This document shows, one piece after another, positions 1 through 7,566 of a DNA stretch of 64,000 nucleotides. This DNA comes from Rhizobiaceae bacterium (GTDB taxonomy: Bacteria > Pseudomonadota > Alphaproteobacteria > Rhizobiales > Rhizobiaceae), in contig JACVCH010000004.1 in assembly GCA_016742175.1 (NCBI GenBank), forward strand, positions 1 through 64,000. The letters are read 5' to 3'. The stretch's first letter is position 1. Every line of letters begins with the position of its first letter. Below the pieces are notes generated by a model. That model was not told where the DNA came from, ran no database searches, and saw only the letters and a list, made by a program, of their open reading frames with translations. The translations under genes and the position numbers were made by a program.

Positions 1-30
1 ACGGCCGACGAAACGAACCCGCTCGTCCAT
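1..30 (-). CDS. Start of a leftward gene, probably IS481-like transposase (partial)
   Basis: Ten codons of a minus-strand gene are visible, reading MDERVRFVGR from an ATG at 30. A perfect AAGGAG ribosome-binding site lies 9 nt upstream (41-46 on the plus strand), so the start is well supported. From memory, this N-terminus matches the MDER-RFV start of helix-turn-helix integrase-type transposases of the IS481 group found in rhizobia. The tandem boxes at 80-124 fit an insertion-sequence end. The rest of the gene lies outside the window. The transposase call is inference from ten residues plus context. Confidence 0.5.
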   Translation of the reverse strand, partial: MDERVRFVGR

Positions 31-130
31 AACCGAACACTCCTTCCACGGCATCAACACCTCCCGCAAAGCGAAAAGTGTTACCCATGTGTCCGGTACG
101 AAACGTCACCTATGTCTCAGGTCGTTCTAT
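1..130 (-). mobile_element. Probable end of an IS481-family insertion sequence
   Basis: Upstream of the leftward transposase-like start there are two imperfect tandem boxes, GTTACCCATGTGTCCGGTACG-like at 80-100 (read from TTACCC) and GTCACCTATGTCTCAGGTCG at 105-124, about 25 bp apart. Repeats of the form T(T/C)ACC(C/T)ATGT are, as I recall, typical of the ends of some rhizobial IS481-like elements. The outer border cannot be fixed because the other end and any target duplication are outside the window. Confidence 0.4.
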
Positions 131-281
131 GCCATTCAGAACAAAACGATGAACCGTCGCGCCACTTAAGCCGACCATGCACGCATCGTTCGGCGGTCGA
201 CAATGGGGCACGACAAACCTGTGTGACATGGTTCGCCGCCATCCGAGAACACTCTCGGAAGCCTGACGACACATGAAGACG
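131..281. other. Gene-free stretch between IS end and first promoter
   Basis: With the flanking IS end and promoter this makes a gene-free region of about 310 bases (31-340). A 71-codon minus-strand open frame crosses it, but it has no ribosome-binding site, no recognisable domain and ordinary composition, so I do not call it. Apart from the IS boxes on the left and the promoter/operator on the right I see nothing here. Confidence 0.5.
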
Positions 282-310
282 TTGCATACTATCCGGACAG
301 TATGTAAAAT
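282..310 (+). promoter_or_regulatory. Promoter with embedded TetR-type operator, site 1
   Basis: A sigma70-like promoter, TTGCAT (282-287) and TAAAAT (305-310) with a 17-nt spacer, lies 31 bp before the acyl-CoA dehydrogenase start. The spacer is almost entirely a 20-bp near-perfect palindrome, CATACTATCCGGACAGTATG (285-304). The same element recurs at 6250-6267, before the second operon. Binding in the spacer would block RNA polymerase, so this is probably the operator of the TetR repressor at 3851-4495. The palindrome and its repetition are seen directly; the link to that regulator is inferred. Confidence 0.75.
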
Positions 311-340
311 GGCTTGTGTGACCAATCAGGATTTCGGCCC

Positions 341-1477
341 ATGGACAGACAGAGCCTTGAGACCTTCCGCCTTAGCCTGCGGCGCTTCAGTGAAGCGAAG
401 ATCAAGCCCCACGCCGCGGTCTATGACCGCGAGATGAGGTTTCCAGAAGAATCGCTTGAGGCCTTCAAAGAGATGGGACTCGTCTCGCTCGCCTTTGCCG
501 AGGAGGTCGGCGGACAAGGCGGCGACACGCTATCGCAGGTTCTGGCACTGGAGGAACTGGGTCGCGTCTGCGCCACCTCGTCGCTGACGTTGATGGTCAT
601 CTGGGCCGGGCTCGTGCCGATCGCCAAGCACGGTTCGCCGAAACTGATCGACGAGGTGGTCCGCCCGGCAATGAGCGGCGATACAGTCGCCTCGATCTGC
701 CTCACCGAACCCGCCGGTGGCTCCGATCTCTTCGGTCTGAAGACGAGAGCCGAACGCTCCGGCGACGGCTGGGTGATCAACGGCCAGAAGCGCTACATCA
801 CCAATGCCACGCGGTCGGACTGGTACACCGTGCTCGCGCGTACGGGCGAAAAGGCGGTCTCGCTCTTTGCCGTCCACAAGGACGATCCGGGGCTTTCCTT
901 CGGCCGGCGCGAGACGAAGATGGGCATCAAGGGCAGCCCGACGGCGGACGTGATCTTCGAGAACTGCCGCCTGCCGGAACATCGCCTGGTGGGCGAGCTT
1001 CACCAGGGCCATGCCTATATCACCGAATCGCTGACCTGGACCCGCGCGCTGATCGGCGCGCAGGCGCTGGGCATCGCCCAGGGCGCGCTCGAGGAGGCGG
1101 TGAACTACACTTCCGAACGCACCCAGTTCGGCGAGACGCTGTCGCGGCTGCAGATGGTGCGCGGCCACATCGCCGATATGGCCATGGCGACCGAAGCCGG
1201 CCGGTCGCTGCTCTACCGCGCTTCGGAAGCGATCGACGAGAACGACCCGGCGGCTCGCACCCTTGCTTCCATGGCCAAGCTTTCCTGCAGCGAAACCGCG
1301 ATGCGGGTGACGACCGACGCGCTGCAGTTGCATGGCGGCGCGGGCTATCTTAGCGATTTCCCGATCGAGCGGATGATGCGCGACGCCAAGATTACGGAGA
1401 TCTACGAAGGGGTCAGCGACATCCAACGCCTGATCATCGCGAAATCGGTCTACCAACAGGTGCGGAGCGGCGCATGA
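341..1477 (+). CDS. Acyl-CoA dehydrogenase
   Basis: The 378-residue protein is a full-length FAD-dependent acyl-CoA dehydrogenase, oxidising an acyl-CoA to the 2-enoyl-CoA and passing electrons to ETF. The usual order is present: alpha-helical N-terminal domain, middle beta domain with ICLTEPAGGSD, then the C-terminal helical domain with RTQFGETLSRLQ and LQLHGGAGY. The glutamate in YEGVSDIQ (about residue 356) is in the position of the catalytic base of medium-chain enzymes. I chose the ATG at 341, which has AGGA 9 nt upstream; a TTG at 314 would add nine residues. It is first in an operon with an alcohol dehydrogenase, a CoA-transferase and a TetR gene. The acyl substrate is unknown. Confidence 0.9.
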   Translation: MDRQSLETFRLSLRRFSEAKIKPHAAVYDREMRFPEESLEAFKEMGLVSLAFAEEVGGQGGDTLSQVLALEELGRVCATSSLTLMVIWAGLVPIAKHGSPKLIDEVVRPAMSGDTVASICLTEPAGGSDLFGLKTRAERSGDGWVINGQKRYITNATRSDWYTVLARTGEKAVSLFAVHKDDPGLSFGRRETKMGIKGSPTADVIFENCRLPEHRLVGELHQGHAYITESLTWTRALIGAQALGIAQGALEEAVNYTSERTQFGETLSRLQMVRGHIADMAMATEAGRSLLYRASEAIDENDPAARTLASMAKLSCSETAMRVTTDALQLHGGAGYLSDFPIERMMRDAKITEIYEGVSDIQRLIIAKSVYQQVRSGA

Positions 1478-2607
1478 GCCTCATCAACTATCTCACCCGA
1501 ATCCAGTTCGAGAACGGCGCCGTCGGGCTGCTTGCGGAGGAACTGAAGCTCCTCAAGGCGTCGCGGCCGCTGATTGTGACCGATTTGGGCATCGTCCGCG
1601 CCGGCCTTCTCGACCGCGTGATCAAGGAGAGCAATCTGCCGCCGGGCACTCCTGTCTTCGACGGCACGCCGGAGAACCCCGAAGAGGGCGCGGTGCTCGT
1701 CGCGCGCGACCAGTATCGCAAGGCCGGCTGCGACAGCATCGTGGCCGTCGGCGGCGGTTCGTCGCTCGACCTCGCCAAGGGCGTCGCGCTGATGGTGGGT
1801 CATGCCGAGCCGCTGGAGCAATATGCGGCAATCCTCGGCGGCGTTGCAAAGATCACGCCGGACCTGCCGCCGCTGATCGCAATCCCGACGACGGCCGGCA
1901 CCGGCAGCGAGGTCGGCCGCGCTGCGCTCATCACGCTCGATGACGGCCGCAAGCTCGGCTTCCTTTCGCCGCATCTCATTCCGAATGTCGCGATCTGCGA
2001 TCCGGATTTGACCCTCGGCCTGCCGCCGCACCTCACCGCGGCGACCGGCATGGATGCCGTGACCCACTGCATCGAAACCTATCTCAGCCCGCGTTCCAAT
2101 CCGCCGGCGGAAGCGATTGCGCTCGACGGCCTTGCACGTGCCATGCGTCACATTTTGCGCGCCTATCGCGACGGCAGCGATCGGGAGGCGCGCTCCGAGA
2201 TGATGATGGCCTCGCTCGAAGGCGGCATGACCTTCCAGAAGGGTCTCGGCGCCGTCCACGGCATGTCGCACGCGCTGGGTGGCCTGAAATCCCCGCGTCT
2301 CCATCACGGCACGCTGAACGCAGTGATCCTGCCGGCGGTTCTACGCTTCAACGAGAGTCATGCGCAGGAGAAGTACCGCGCGTTGCGGGCTGCGATGGGG
2401 TTGCCCGAAGGGACCGACCTCGCCGAGGCGATCGCCGACCTATCGGCCGATCTCGGCCTGCCGAAAAACCTCTTCGAGATGGGCGTGCCGCGCGAGTGCC
2501 TGCCGCTGATGGCCGAACGCGCCATGGCCGACCATTCGACCGCCACCAATCCGCGGCCGCTGACGGTCGAGGACTATCGACGGCTCTTCGAGGAAGCGAT
2601 GAAGTGA
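1474..2607 (+). CDS. Iron-containing (group III) alcohol dehydrogenase
   Basis: The 377-residue protein has the Fe-ADH fold: an NAD-binding GGGSS loop at about residues 93-97 and metal ligands D194 and H198 in GMDAVTHC, H262 in GAVHGMSH and H278 in the following HHG. The family reduces aldehydes or oxidises alcohols, 4-hydroxybutyrate and similar hydroxyacids. The start ATG overlaps the stop of the acyl-CoA dehydrogenase by 4 nt (ATGA), so the two are translationally coupled. Next to CoA-transferases it may handle a semialdehyde or hydroxyacid, but the substrate is not evident. Confidence 0.88.
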   Translation: MSLINYLTRIQFENGAVGLLAEELKLLKASRPLIVTDLGIVRAGLLDRVIKESNLPPGTPVFDGTPENPEEGAVLVARDQYRKAGCDSIVAVGGGSSLDLAKGVALMVGHAEPLEQYAAILGGVAKITPDLPPLIAIPTTAGTGSEVGRAALITLDDGRKLGFLSPHLIPNVAICDPDLTLGLPPHLTAATGMDAVTHCIETYLSPRSNPPAEAIALDGLARAMRHILRAYRDGSDREARSEMMMASLEGGMTFQKGLGAVHGMSHALGGLKSPRLHHGTLNAVILPAVLRFNESHAQEKYRALRAAMGLPEGTDLAEAIADLSADLGLPKNLFEMGVPRECLPLMAERAMADHSTATNPRPLTVEDYRRLFEEAMK

Positions 2608-2611
2608 CACG

Positions 2612-3772
2612 ATGAGCGACGATGCCGACGCCGGACGCGCGAGGGGGAGCCTTGCCAGCGCGAGAATACTCGACCTGACGCGGCTTGCGCCGGGGCCCTA
2701 TTGCTCGATGATCCTCGCGGACATGGGCGCGGACGTGATCGTTGTCGGTGGCGGTGCGGGCAGTCTCGCCATCCCCGCCTTCTCGCGCGGCAAGCGGCAG
2801 ATCACGCTCGACCTGAAGTCGGACGCGGGCCGGAACGCTTTTCTGCGGCTTGCGGAAAAGGCGGATGTGGTGCTGGAAGGCTACCGCCCCGGCGTGATGA
2901 AACGCCTCGGCCTCGACTATGAGACGCTGAAGAAGGTGAATTCCCGCCTGATCTACTGCGCACTGACTGGTTACGGCCAGGAGGGACCCCTCAGCCAGGA
3001 GGCGGGCCACGACCTCAATTATGCAGCGCTGTCCGGCGCCATTGGTGCTTTCGGCCCGGCAAACGACGTGCCGAGTTTCCCGTTGAACCTCCTGGCGGAT
3101 TTCGCTGGCGGCAGCCTTTTCGCGGCAATCGGCATCCTCGGTGCGCTCAACGAGCGTCAGCGGACCGGCGAAGGGCAGTTCATCGATGCAGCCATGGTCG
3201 ACGGCTGCCTGTCGTTGATGGCGATGCACTTTGCAGATTGGGGCAAACCTGTGCTCGCCGGCAGGGGCGACGGCCTCGTCGCCGGCACCGCGCCCTATTA
3301 CCGCTGCTATCGCTGCAGCGATGGCAAGTTCATTGCCGTCGGCGCGCTGGAGCGGCGCTTTTTCGAGAATCTCTGGCAGGGGCTCGGTCTTGGCATCGAT
3401 CCGCCGGCCGATCATTTCGATCGCACCGAATGGCCCGCGATGGAGAGGCTGTTCGAAGAGGTCTTCACGCGGCGCCCGCGCGACGAGTGGGTCGCGCACT
3501 TTGCCGGCAAGGACGCCTGCCTGTCGCCGGCGCTCGATCCGGAAGAGGCGCTCGCTCATCCGCACAATCGCAGCCGCCATCCCGCGCTTGGCCGGGAGAA
3601 TGCGGTACAGGCGCCCATCATGGCCGGCATGGTCGATGGCATACGGCAAATCTCGCCCGATGATGCCACCGCCGAGGTGCTGGCCGAAGCCGGGCTTGGC
3701 GAGGAGGAGATCGCAGCCGCCCGCCCGGCATATTCGGGTGCCATTGCCGGCCTCGCCTGGCCGCCCATGTGA
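2612..3772 (+). CDS. Family III CoA-transferase (CaiB/BaiF type), first copy
   Basis: The 386-residue protein matches family III CoA-transferases, which move CoA from one acyl-CoA to a free carboxylic acid through an aspartyl-CoA thioester. RILDLTRLAPGPYCSMILADMGADVI is replaced only slightly from the family N-terminal signature, and the aspartate of LLADFAGGS is in the position of the catalytic aspartate. It lies 4 nt after the alcohol dehydrogenase, in the same operon. A second, distinct copy is at 6287-7525, so two acids or two steps are probably served. No specific acid can be assigned. Confidence 0.88.
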   Translation: MSDDADAGRARGSLASARILDLTRLAPGPYCSMILADMGADVIVVGGGAGSLAIPAFSRGKRQITLDLKSDAGRNAFLRLAEKADVVLEGYRPGVMKRLGLDYETLKKVNSRLIYCALTGYGQEGPLSQEAGHDLNYAALSGAIGAFGPANDVPSFPLNLLADFAGGSLFAAIGILGALNERQRTGEGQFIDAAMVDGCLSLMAMHFADWGKPVLAGRGDGLVAGTAPYYRCYRCSDGKFIAVGALERRFFENLWQGLGLGIDPPADHFDRTEWPAMERLFEEVFTRRPRDEWVAHFAGKDACLSPALDPEEALAHPHNRSRHPALGRENAVQAPIMAGMVDGIRQISPDDATAEVLAEAGLGEEEIAAARPAYSGAIAGLAWPPM

Positions 3773-3850
3773 GTTGCCGGCCTTTGCCGCTGTTGAAGCG
3801 GTGGCGGCCGGCGCATACCATCCTGAAGTTGCGTAACCGAAAGAACCGAA

Positions 3851-4495
3851 ATGCCGGAAGCTGCCTCTCCAAGGCCCAACAAGAAGGCGCTGCTTCGTGA
3901 GGACAGCATCCACCGCCTGACCCAGGCAGCCTTCGCGCTGATCGTCGACAAGGGCTACCACGCCTGCAGCCTGCAGGAGATCGCCGAAGCCGCCGGCCTC
4001 ACCAAGGGCGCGATCTTCTTCTATTTCGAAAGCAAGGAGAATCTTCTGCTCCAGCTTCTCGACCTGGCCGAGAAGCATATGGTCGACCCGCTGATCCAGC
4101 ATCTCGCCGAGATCGACGCGCCGGCTCCGGAAAAGATCGCCTCCTTCTTCCGCTTCACCTCCAAGCGGGGGATCGATCGGCCCAACGAACTCCTGTGCCT
4201 CATCAAGATGTCGATCGAGAACCGCAGCACGACCAGTGTGGCCGACGAGCGGGTGGTGCAGATCTACGCCCGGATCTACCGCGCCATCGAAGAGATCGTC
4301 GACAAGGGCAAGGAGCGCGGCGAACTTTCCGCCACCTTGCCAACGAAGGAATTCGCCACCCTCGTCGTCGCCACCCACGACGGCATGATGCTGGAGTGGC
4401 ATCGCCGCGGCGGGGGCATCGACGGGCGCCTCTTCGTCCAGACCGTCTGGCAGACTTTCCTCGATGGTATCCGCGTGAAGCAGCCCAACGGCTAG
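3851..4495 (+). CDS. TetR/AcrR-family repressor
   Basis: The 214-residue protein has an N-terminal TetR helix-turn-helix (about residues 20-65, with SLQEIAEAAGLTKGAIFFYFESKENLL) and a variable ligand-binding C-terminal half. It follows the CoA-transferase by 78 nt on the same strand, so it is likely transcribed with the operon and autoregulated through the palindrome at 285-304. The matching palindrome at 6250-6267 would add the ligase and second CoA-transferase to its regulon. Regulators in acyl-CoA modules often sense an acyl-CoA, which is plausible here. Its stop overlaps the convergent ligase stop by 4 nt (CTAG). Confidence 0.88.
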   Translation: MPEAASPRPNKKALLREDSIHRLTQAAFALIVDKGYHACSLQEIAEAAGLTKGAIFFYFESKENLLLQLLDLAEKHMVDPLIQHLAEIDAPAPEKIASFFRFTSKRGIDRPNELLCLIKMSIENRSTTSVADERVVQIYARIYRAIEEIVDKGKERGELSATLPTKEFATLVVATHDGMMLEWHRRGGGIDGRLFVQTVWQTFLDGIRVKQPNG

Positions 4496-6141
4496 CGCGG
4501 GCGCGCAATTTCCCTCAGCCGGATCCCCGCCTTGTGCCGGTCCCAGGTCGCATCGGTGATGCCGTCGCTTCGAAGATCGGCCTTGCGCACCTTGTTGGTC
4601 GGCGTCCGGGGCAATGCTTCGACGATCTCGACATAGCGCGGCACCATGAAATGCGGCAGGTGTTCGGCGAGATGGACGATCAGCTCGTCCGGCACAATCT
4701 GCGCACCCTCGACGAGGCTGATGCAGAGCTTGATGTCGTCGTCGCCCTCCATGCCGGAGGGCACGCCGATGGCGGCCGCCTCGCGCACTTCGCGTCGCTT
4801 CAGCGCTGCCGCCTCGATATCGAAGGAGGAGATGTTCTCCGCCCGGCGGCGAATGCGGTCCTTCAGCCGGTCCACGATGAAGAAATTGCCGGCCTCGTCG
4901 CGCATCGCCGCGTCGCCGGTGTGGAACCAGAGATTGCGCCAGGCTTTCAGCGTCTCCTCTGGCATGCCCATGTAACGCGACATCATCGTCCAGGGGTGGC
5001 GCGGACGCACGACCAGCTCGCCGACTTCGCCGGCCCCTAGCGCACGGTCCGTCAGCGGGTCGACGACGGCCACCTCGGCCCATTCCTCCATGACACGACC
5101 GCAGGAGCCGAGCGGGCGCTCGCCTTCGAGGGAGGTCCAGACCGGGCAGGCCGTTTCCGTCATGCCCCACATTTCGACACCCCGCAGTCCGAAGCGGCGC
5201 TCGAAATTCTCGCCGATCGTCTTCGGCAGCGGGCAGCACATCATCCGGCGCATCAAGTGGTCCCGGTCGGCGGTCGAGGGGCGCGTTGCGTGGATCATCT
5301 CGATCATCGGTCCGTGGGCAATCGTCATCGTCACGCCCTCGCGGCGGATCGTGCCCAGCCATTGGTCGGCTTCGAAGCGTTTGCCGAGCACCAGCCGCGC
5401 ACCGACGGCGAACGCTGCCAGCACGCCCATGAACTTGCCGGCGATGTGGTTGAGTGGGTGAACGCAGTAATAGACGTCGTCCGGGCCGAGCCGTGTGTTG
5501 ACGATCGCCTGATGGGCAAGCAGGCAGACCTGCGCATTCGGCATCACCACGCCCTTCGATGGGCCGGTGGTGCCGGACGTGAACATCACGGCGGCCGGGT
5601 CCGCCGGACTGGTTCCCGGCCCCTCGGGAAGCTCGCGGGGCTTTGCACTGATCGTCTCATAGCGCTCGATCGGGACGCCAAGGTCCGGAACATTCTCCGC
5701 CTCGCCGACAAGAATGAGCTTGCGCACGCCTGCCAGTGCGTCGCGGACCTCGGCCAACCGCGCGACGAGGCCGGCCTCGACCATCATCACCGAAGGCGCC
5801 GTGGTCACCAGAACGTGCCGGAGCAACTCGCCGCGATAGGCGGAATTGATCGTCACATCGACGCCGCCGGCAAGGTTCACGGCCATCCAGCCGTGAAGCG
5901 CCGGCAGGCCGTTGGCGCAGAAGATGCCGACCCGCTCGCCCGTCGTCACGCCCTCTGCCGAGAAATGATGGGCGAGCGCCGAGGATCGGCCGATGAACGT
6001 GCGATAATCCTCCTCGCCGCCCCCGACTTCGCGAACGAAGGGCCGGTCGGGGCTCTCCCTCAACCGCATCTCTGTAATTGCCCGCACGGTCCAGGATGCC
6101 GGCCCGCCGATCCGTGAAGCCAGTCCTTCCGTCACGTCCAT
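4492..6141 (-). CDS. AMP-forming acyl-CoA synthetase (class I adenylate-forming ligase)
   Basis: The 549-residue enzyme would activate a carboxylic acid to its acyl-CoA using ATP. The P-loop-like FTSGTTGPSKGVV, the WGMTE motif, the hinge region with RLKDRIRRRAENIS and the C-terminal lysine in PTNKVRKADLR are all present, as in CaiC-like ligases. I use the ATG at 6141 because GGAGG lies 5 nt before it. An ATG at 6240 would add 33 low-complexity residues, lacks a ribosome-binding site and starts only 10 bp from the operator. It is transcribed leftwards from the region shared with the second CoA-transferase. It probably supplies the CoA thioester that starts the pathway. Confidence 0.88.
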   Translation of the reverse strand: MDVTEGLASRIGGPASWTVRAITEMRLRESPDRPFVREVGGGEEDYRTFIGRSSALAHHFSAEGVTTGERVGIFCANGLPALHGWMAVNLAGGVDVTINSAYRGELLRHVLVTTAPSVMMVEAGLVARLAEVRDALAGVRKLILVGEAENVPDLGVPIERYETISAKPRELPEGPGTSPADPAAVMFTSGTTGPSKGVVMPNAQVCLLAHQAIVNTRLGPDDVYYCVHPLNHIAGKFMGVLAAFAVGARLVLGKRFEADQWLGTIRREGVTMTIAHGPMIEMIHATRPSTADRDHLMRRMMCCPLPKTIGENFERRFGLRGVEMWGMTETACPVWTSLEGERPLGSCGRVMEEWAEVAVVDPLTDRALGAGEVGELVVRPRHPWTMMSRYMGMPEETLKAWRNLWFHTGDAAMRDEAGNFFIVDRLKDRIRRRAENISSFDIEAAALKRREVREAAAIGVPSGMEGDDDIKLCISLVEGAQIVPDELIVHLAEHLPHFMVPRYVEIVEALPRTPTNKVRKADLRSDGITDATWDRHKAGIRLREIARPR

Positions 6142-6249
6142 AAGATCCTCCGCTTGCGCGCCCGGCTGCTTTGCGCAGGCGGGAAAACCCTCTTCACCGC
6201 CGCTGCAAGCCACCTGGGAGAAGGCGGTTGCGCGGCTCATATTTTTAAC

Positions 6250-6267
6250 ATACCATCCGGATAGTAT
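6250..6267. promoter_or_regulatory. TetR-type operator, site 2, in a divergent promoter region
   Basis: ATACCATCCGGATAGTAT is an 18-bp near-palindrome that differs from site 1 (286-303) at only two positions; both fit ATACyATCCGGAyAGTAT. It sits between the leftward acyl-CoA ligase and the rightward CoA-transferase, 20 bp before the latter's start, so one bound dimer could control both. The repetition at the two promoter regions of one gene cluster is strong evidence for a shared regulator, most simply the local TetR protein. Confidence 0.78.
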
Positions 6268-6286
6268 TTATTTAAGCGGAGATTTC

Positions 6287-7525
6287 ATGCACGAGGAAAC
6301 CGTTTTGCCGAGTGCTGATCGTGGCGCGGTCCATGGGCCGCTCGCCGGCGTGACGGTGCTGGAACTGGGCATGGTCATGCAGGTCCCGCTCGCTGCACAG
6401 ATGCTAGGCGACTATGGGGCGGATGTGATCAAGGTCGAGCGCCAGCCGCCGGGCGAGATCCTGAGGACACTCGATCCGATCGCGACGGAGGAAGGCACGG
6501 GGAGCTGTTACTACGCGGCCCTCGGCCGCAACAAGCAGACGCTGTCGCTCGACATCAAGTCGCCGGAGGGTCATTCCACGCTGATGCGCCTCGTCGAGAA
6601 GGCCGACGTCCTGCTCCACAATTTCCGCCCCGGCGTCATGGAGCGGCTGGGCCTCGGCTATGAGCAACTTGCCGAGCACAATCCGCGCCTGGTCTACGCC
6701 GCGGGATTTGCATTCGGCGAGACGGGACCGCTGGCCTCAATGCCGGGTCAGGACATGCTCGCCCAGGCCTATAGCGGCTTCGCGCTAAGCGGCGTCGCGG
6801 ATGGCGATCCGCCGAAGATCAGCAACACGCCGGTCATCGACTACATGACGGCACTGTCGCTCACCCAGGGCATCATGGCGGCGCTCATCGAGCGGCAGCG
6901 ATCCGGGCTGGGCCAGAAGGTGACGACGTCGCTGCTCGACGTTGCCTTCGCAGCGCAGGTTCTCGAAGTCTCGAGCATCGCCGTCCACGGCGAACGCACA
7001 AGTTGGATCAAGCGCTCCATGAGCCTTGCCGCGAGCGATGGCTGGCTGATCGTGCTGACCCTCTTCCGCGATAACCCGCTGAAGGCGATTTGCTCGGCCT
7101 TCGACCTGCCGGACATGAGCGCCGAGGAAGGATTGGCGACGGCTGATCAGCAGAACCGGCGCCTTGCCGAAATCGAGGAGCGGCTCCGCCCCGTCTTCTC
7201 CCGCTACAGGGTGGCCGAGTGCGTCGAAAAGCTCGGCCGGCATGACGTTCTCTGCTCGCCCTTCAACACGCTGGAAACGGCGATGGCGAGCGAGCAAATC
7301 CGACATAACGGCATGCTCTGGAACATTCCCGTCGCCGGCAAGGCTGAGCGCGAACTCGTCGGAAATCCGGTCAAGCTGTCGCGCACGCCGCTTGGCCTTC
7401 GCGAGGCGCCATCGGGCATCGGCGGCATGAGCGCCGAAGTGCTGTGCCGTTTCGGCTTCGGGCAAGACGAGATCGATCGTCTGATCGAGCGTGGTGTCGT
7501 CTACGCCGACGGCAAGCCGCAGTGA
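6287..7525 (+). CDS. Family III CoA-transferase (CaiB/BaiF type), second copy
   Basis: The 412-residue protein is a second family III CoA-transferase, only distantly like the one at 2612. It has the N-terminal GVTVLELGMVMQVPLAAQML signature, the LLHNFRPGVMERLGLGYE motif and an aspartate in VIDYMTAL at the catalytic position. The ATG has GGAG a few bases upstream. It is divergent from the acyl-CoA ligase with the operator between them, and a GH88-like gene follows after 41 nt. It probably moves CoA from a product acyl-CoA back to an incoming acid. Confidence 0.87.
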   Translation: MHEETVLPSADRGAVHGPLAGVTVLELGMVMQVPLAAQMLGDYGADVIKVERQPPGEILRTLDPIATEEGTGSCYYAALGRNKQTLSLDIKSPEGHSTLMRLVEKADVLLHNFRPGVMERLGLGYEQLAEHNPRLVYAAGFAFGETGPLASMPGQDMLAQAYSGFALSGVADGDPPKISNTPVIDYMTALSLTQGIMAALIERQRSGLGQKVTTSLLDVAFAAQVLEVSSIAVHGERTSWIKRSMSLAASDGWLIVLTLFRDNPLKAICSAFDLPDMSAEEGLATADQQNRRLAEIEERLRPVFSRYRVAECVEKLGRHDVLCSPFNTLETAMASEQIRHNGMLWNIPVAGKAERELVGNPVKLSRTPLGLREAPSGIGGMSAEVLCRFGFGQDEIDRLIERGVVYADGKPQ

Positions 7526-7566
7526 AATCCAGAAATCGGCTGTCAGAAATCTGAAGGAGACGGCAC

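Noticed and set aside
2348-5362. A 1004-codon minus-strand open frame and many other long antisense frames (for example 36917-39298, 40659-41591, 45390-46787).
   Set aside because: They are complementary frames of well-recognised genes in GC-rich DNA, are rich in Arg/Ala/Pro/His, and show no domain or ribosome-binding site.
6142-6240. A 33-residue N-terminal extension of the acyl-CoA ligase.
   Set aside because: The ATG at 6240 has no ribosome-binding site and the added residues are not family-like, while the ATG at 6141 has GGAGG at a good distance.
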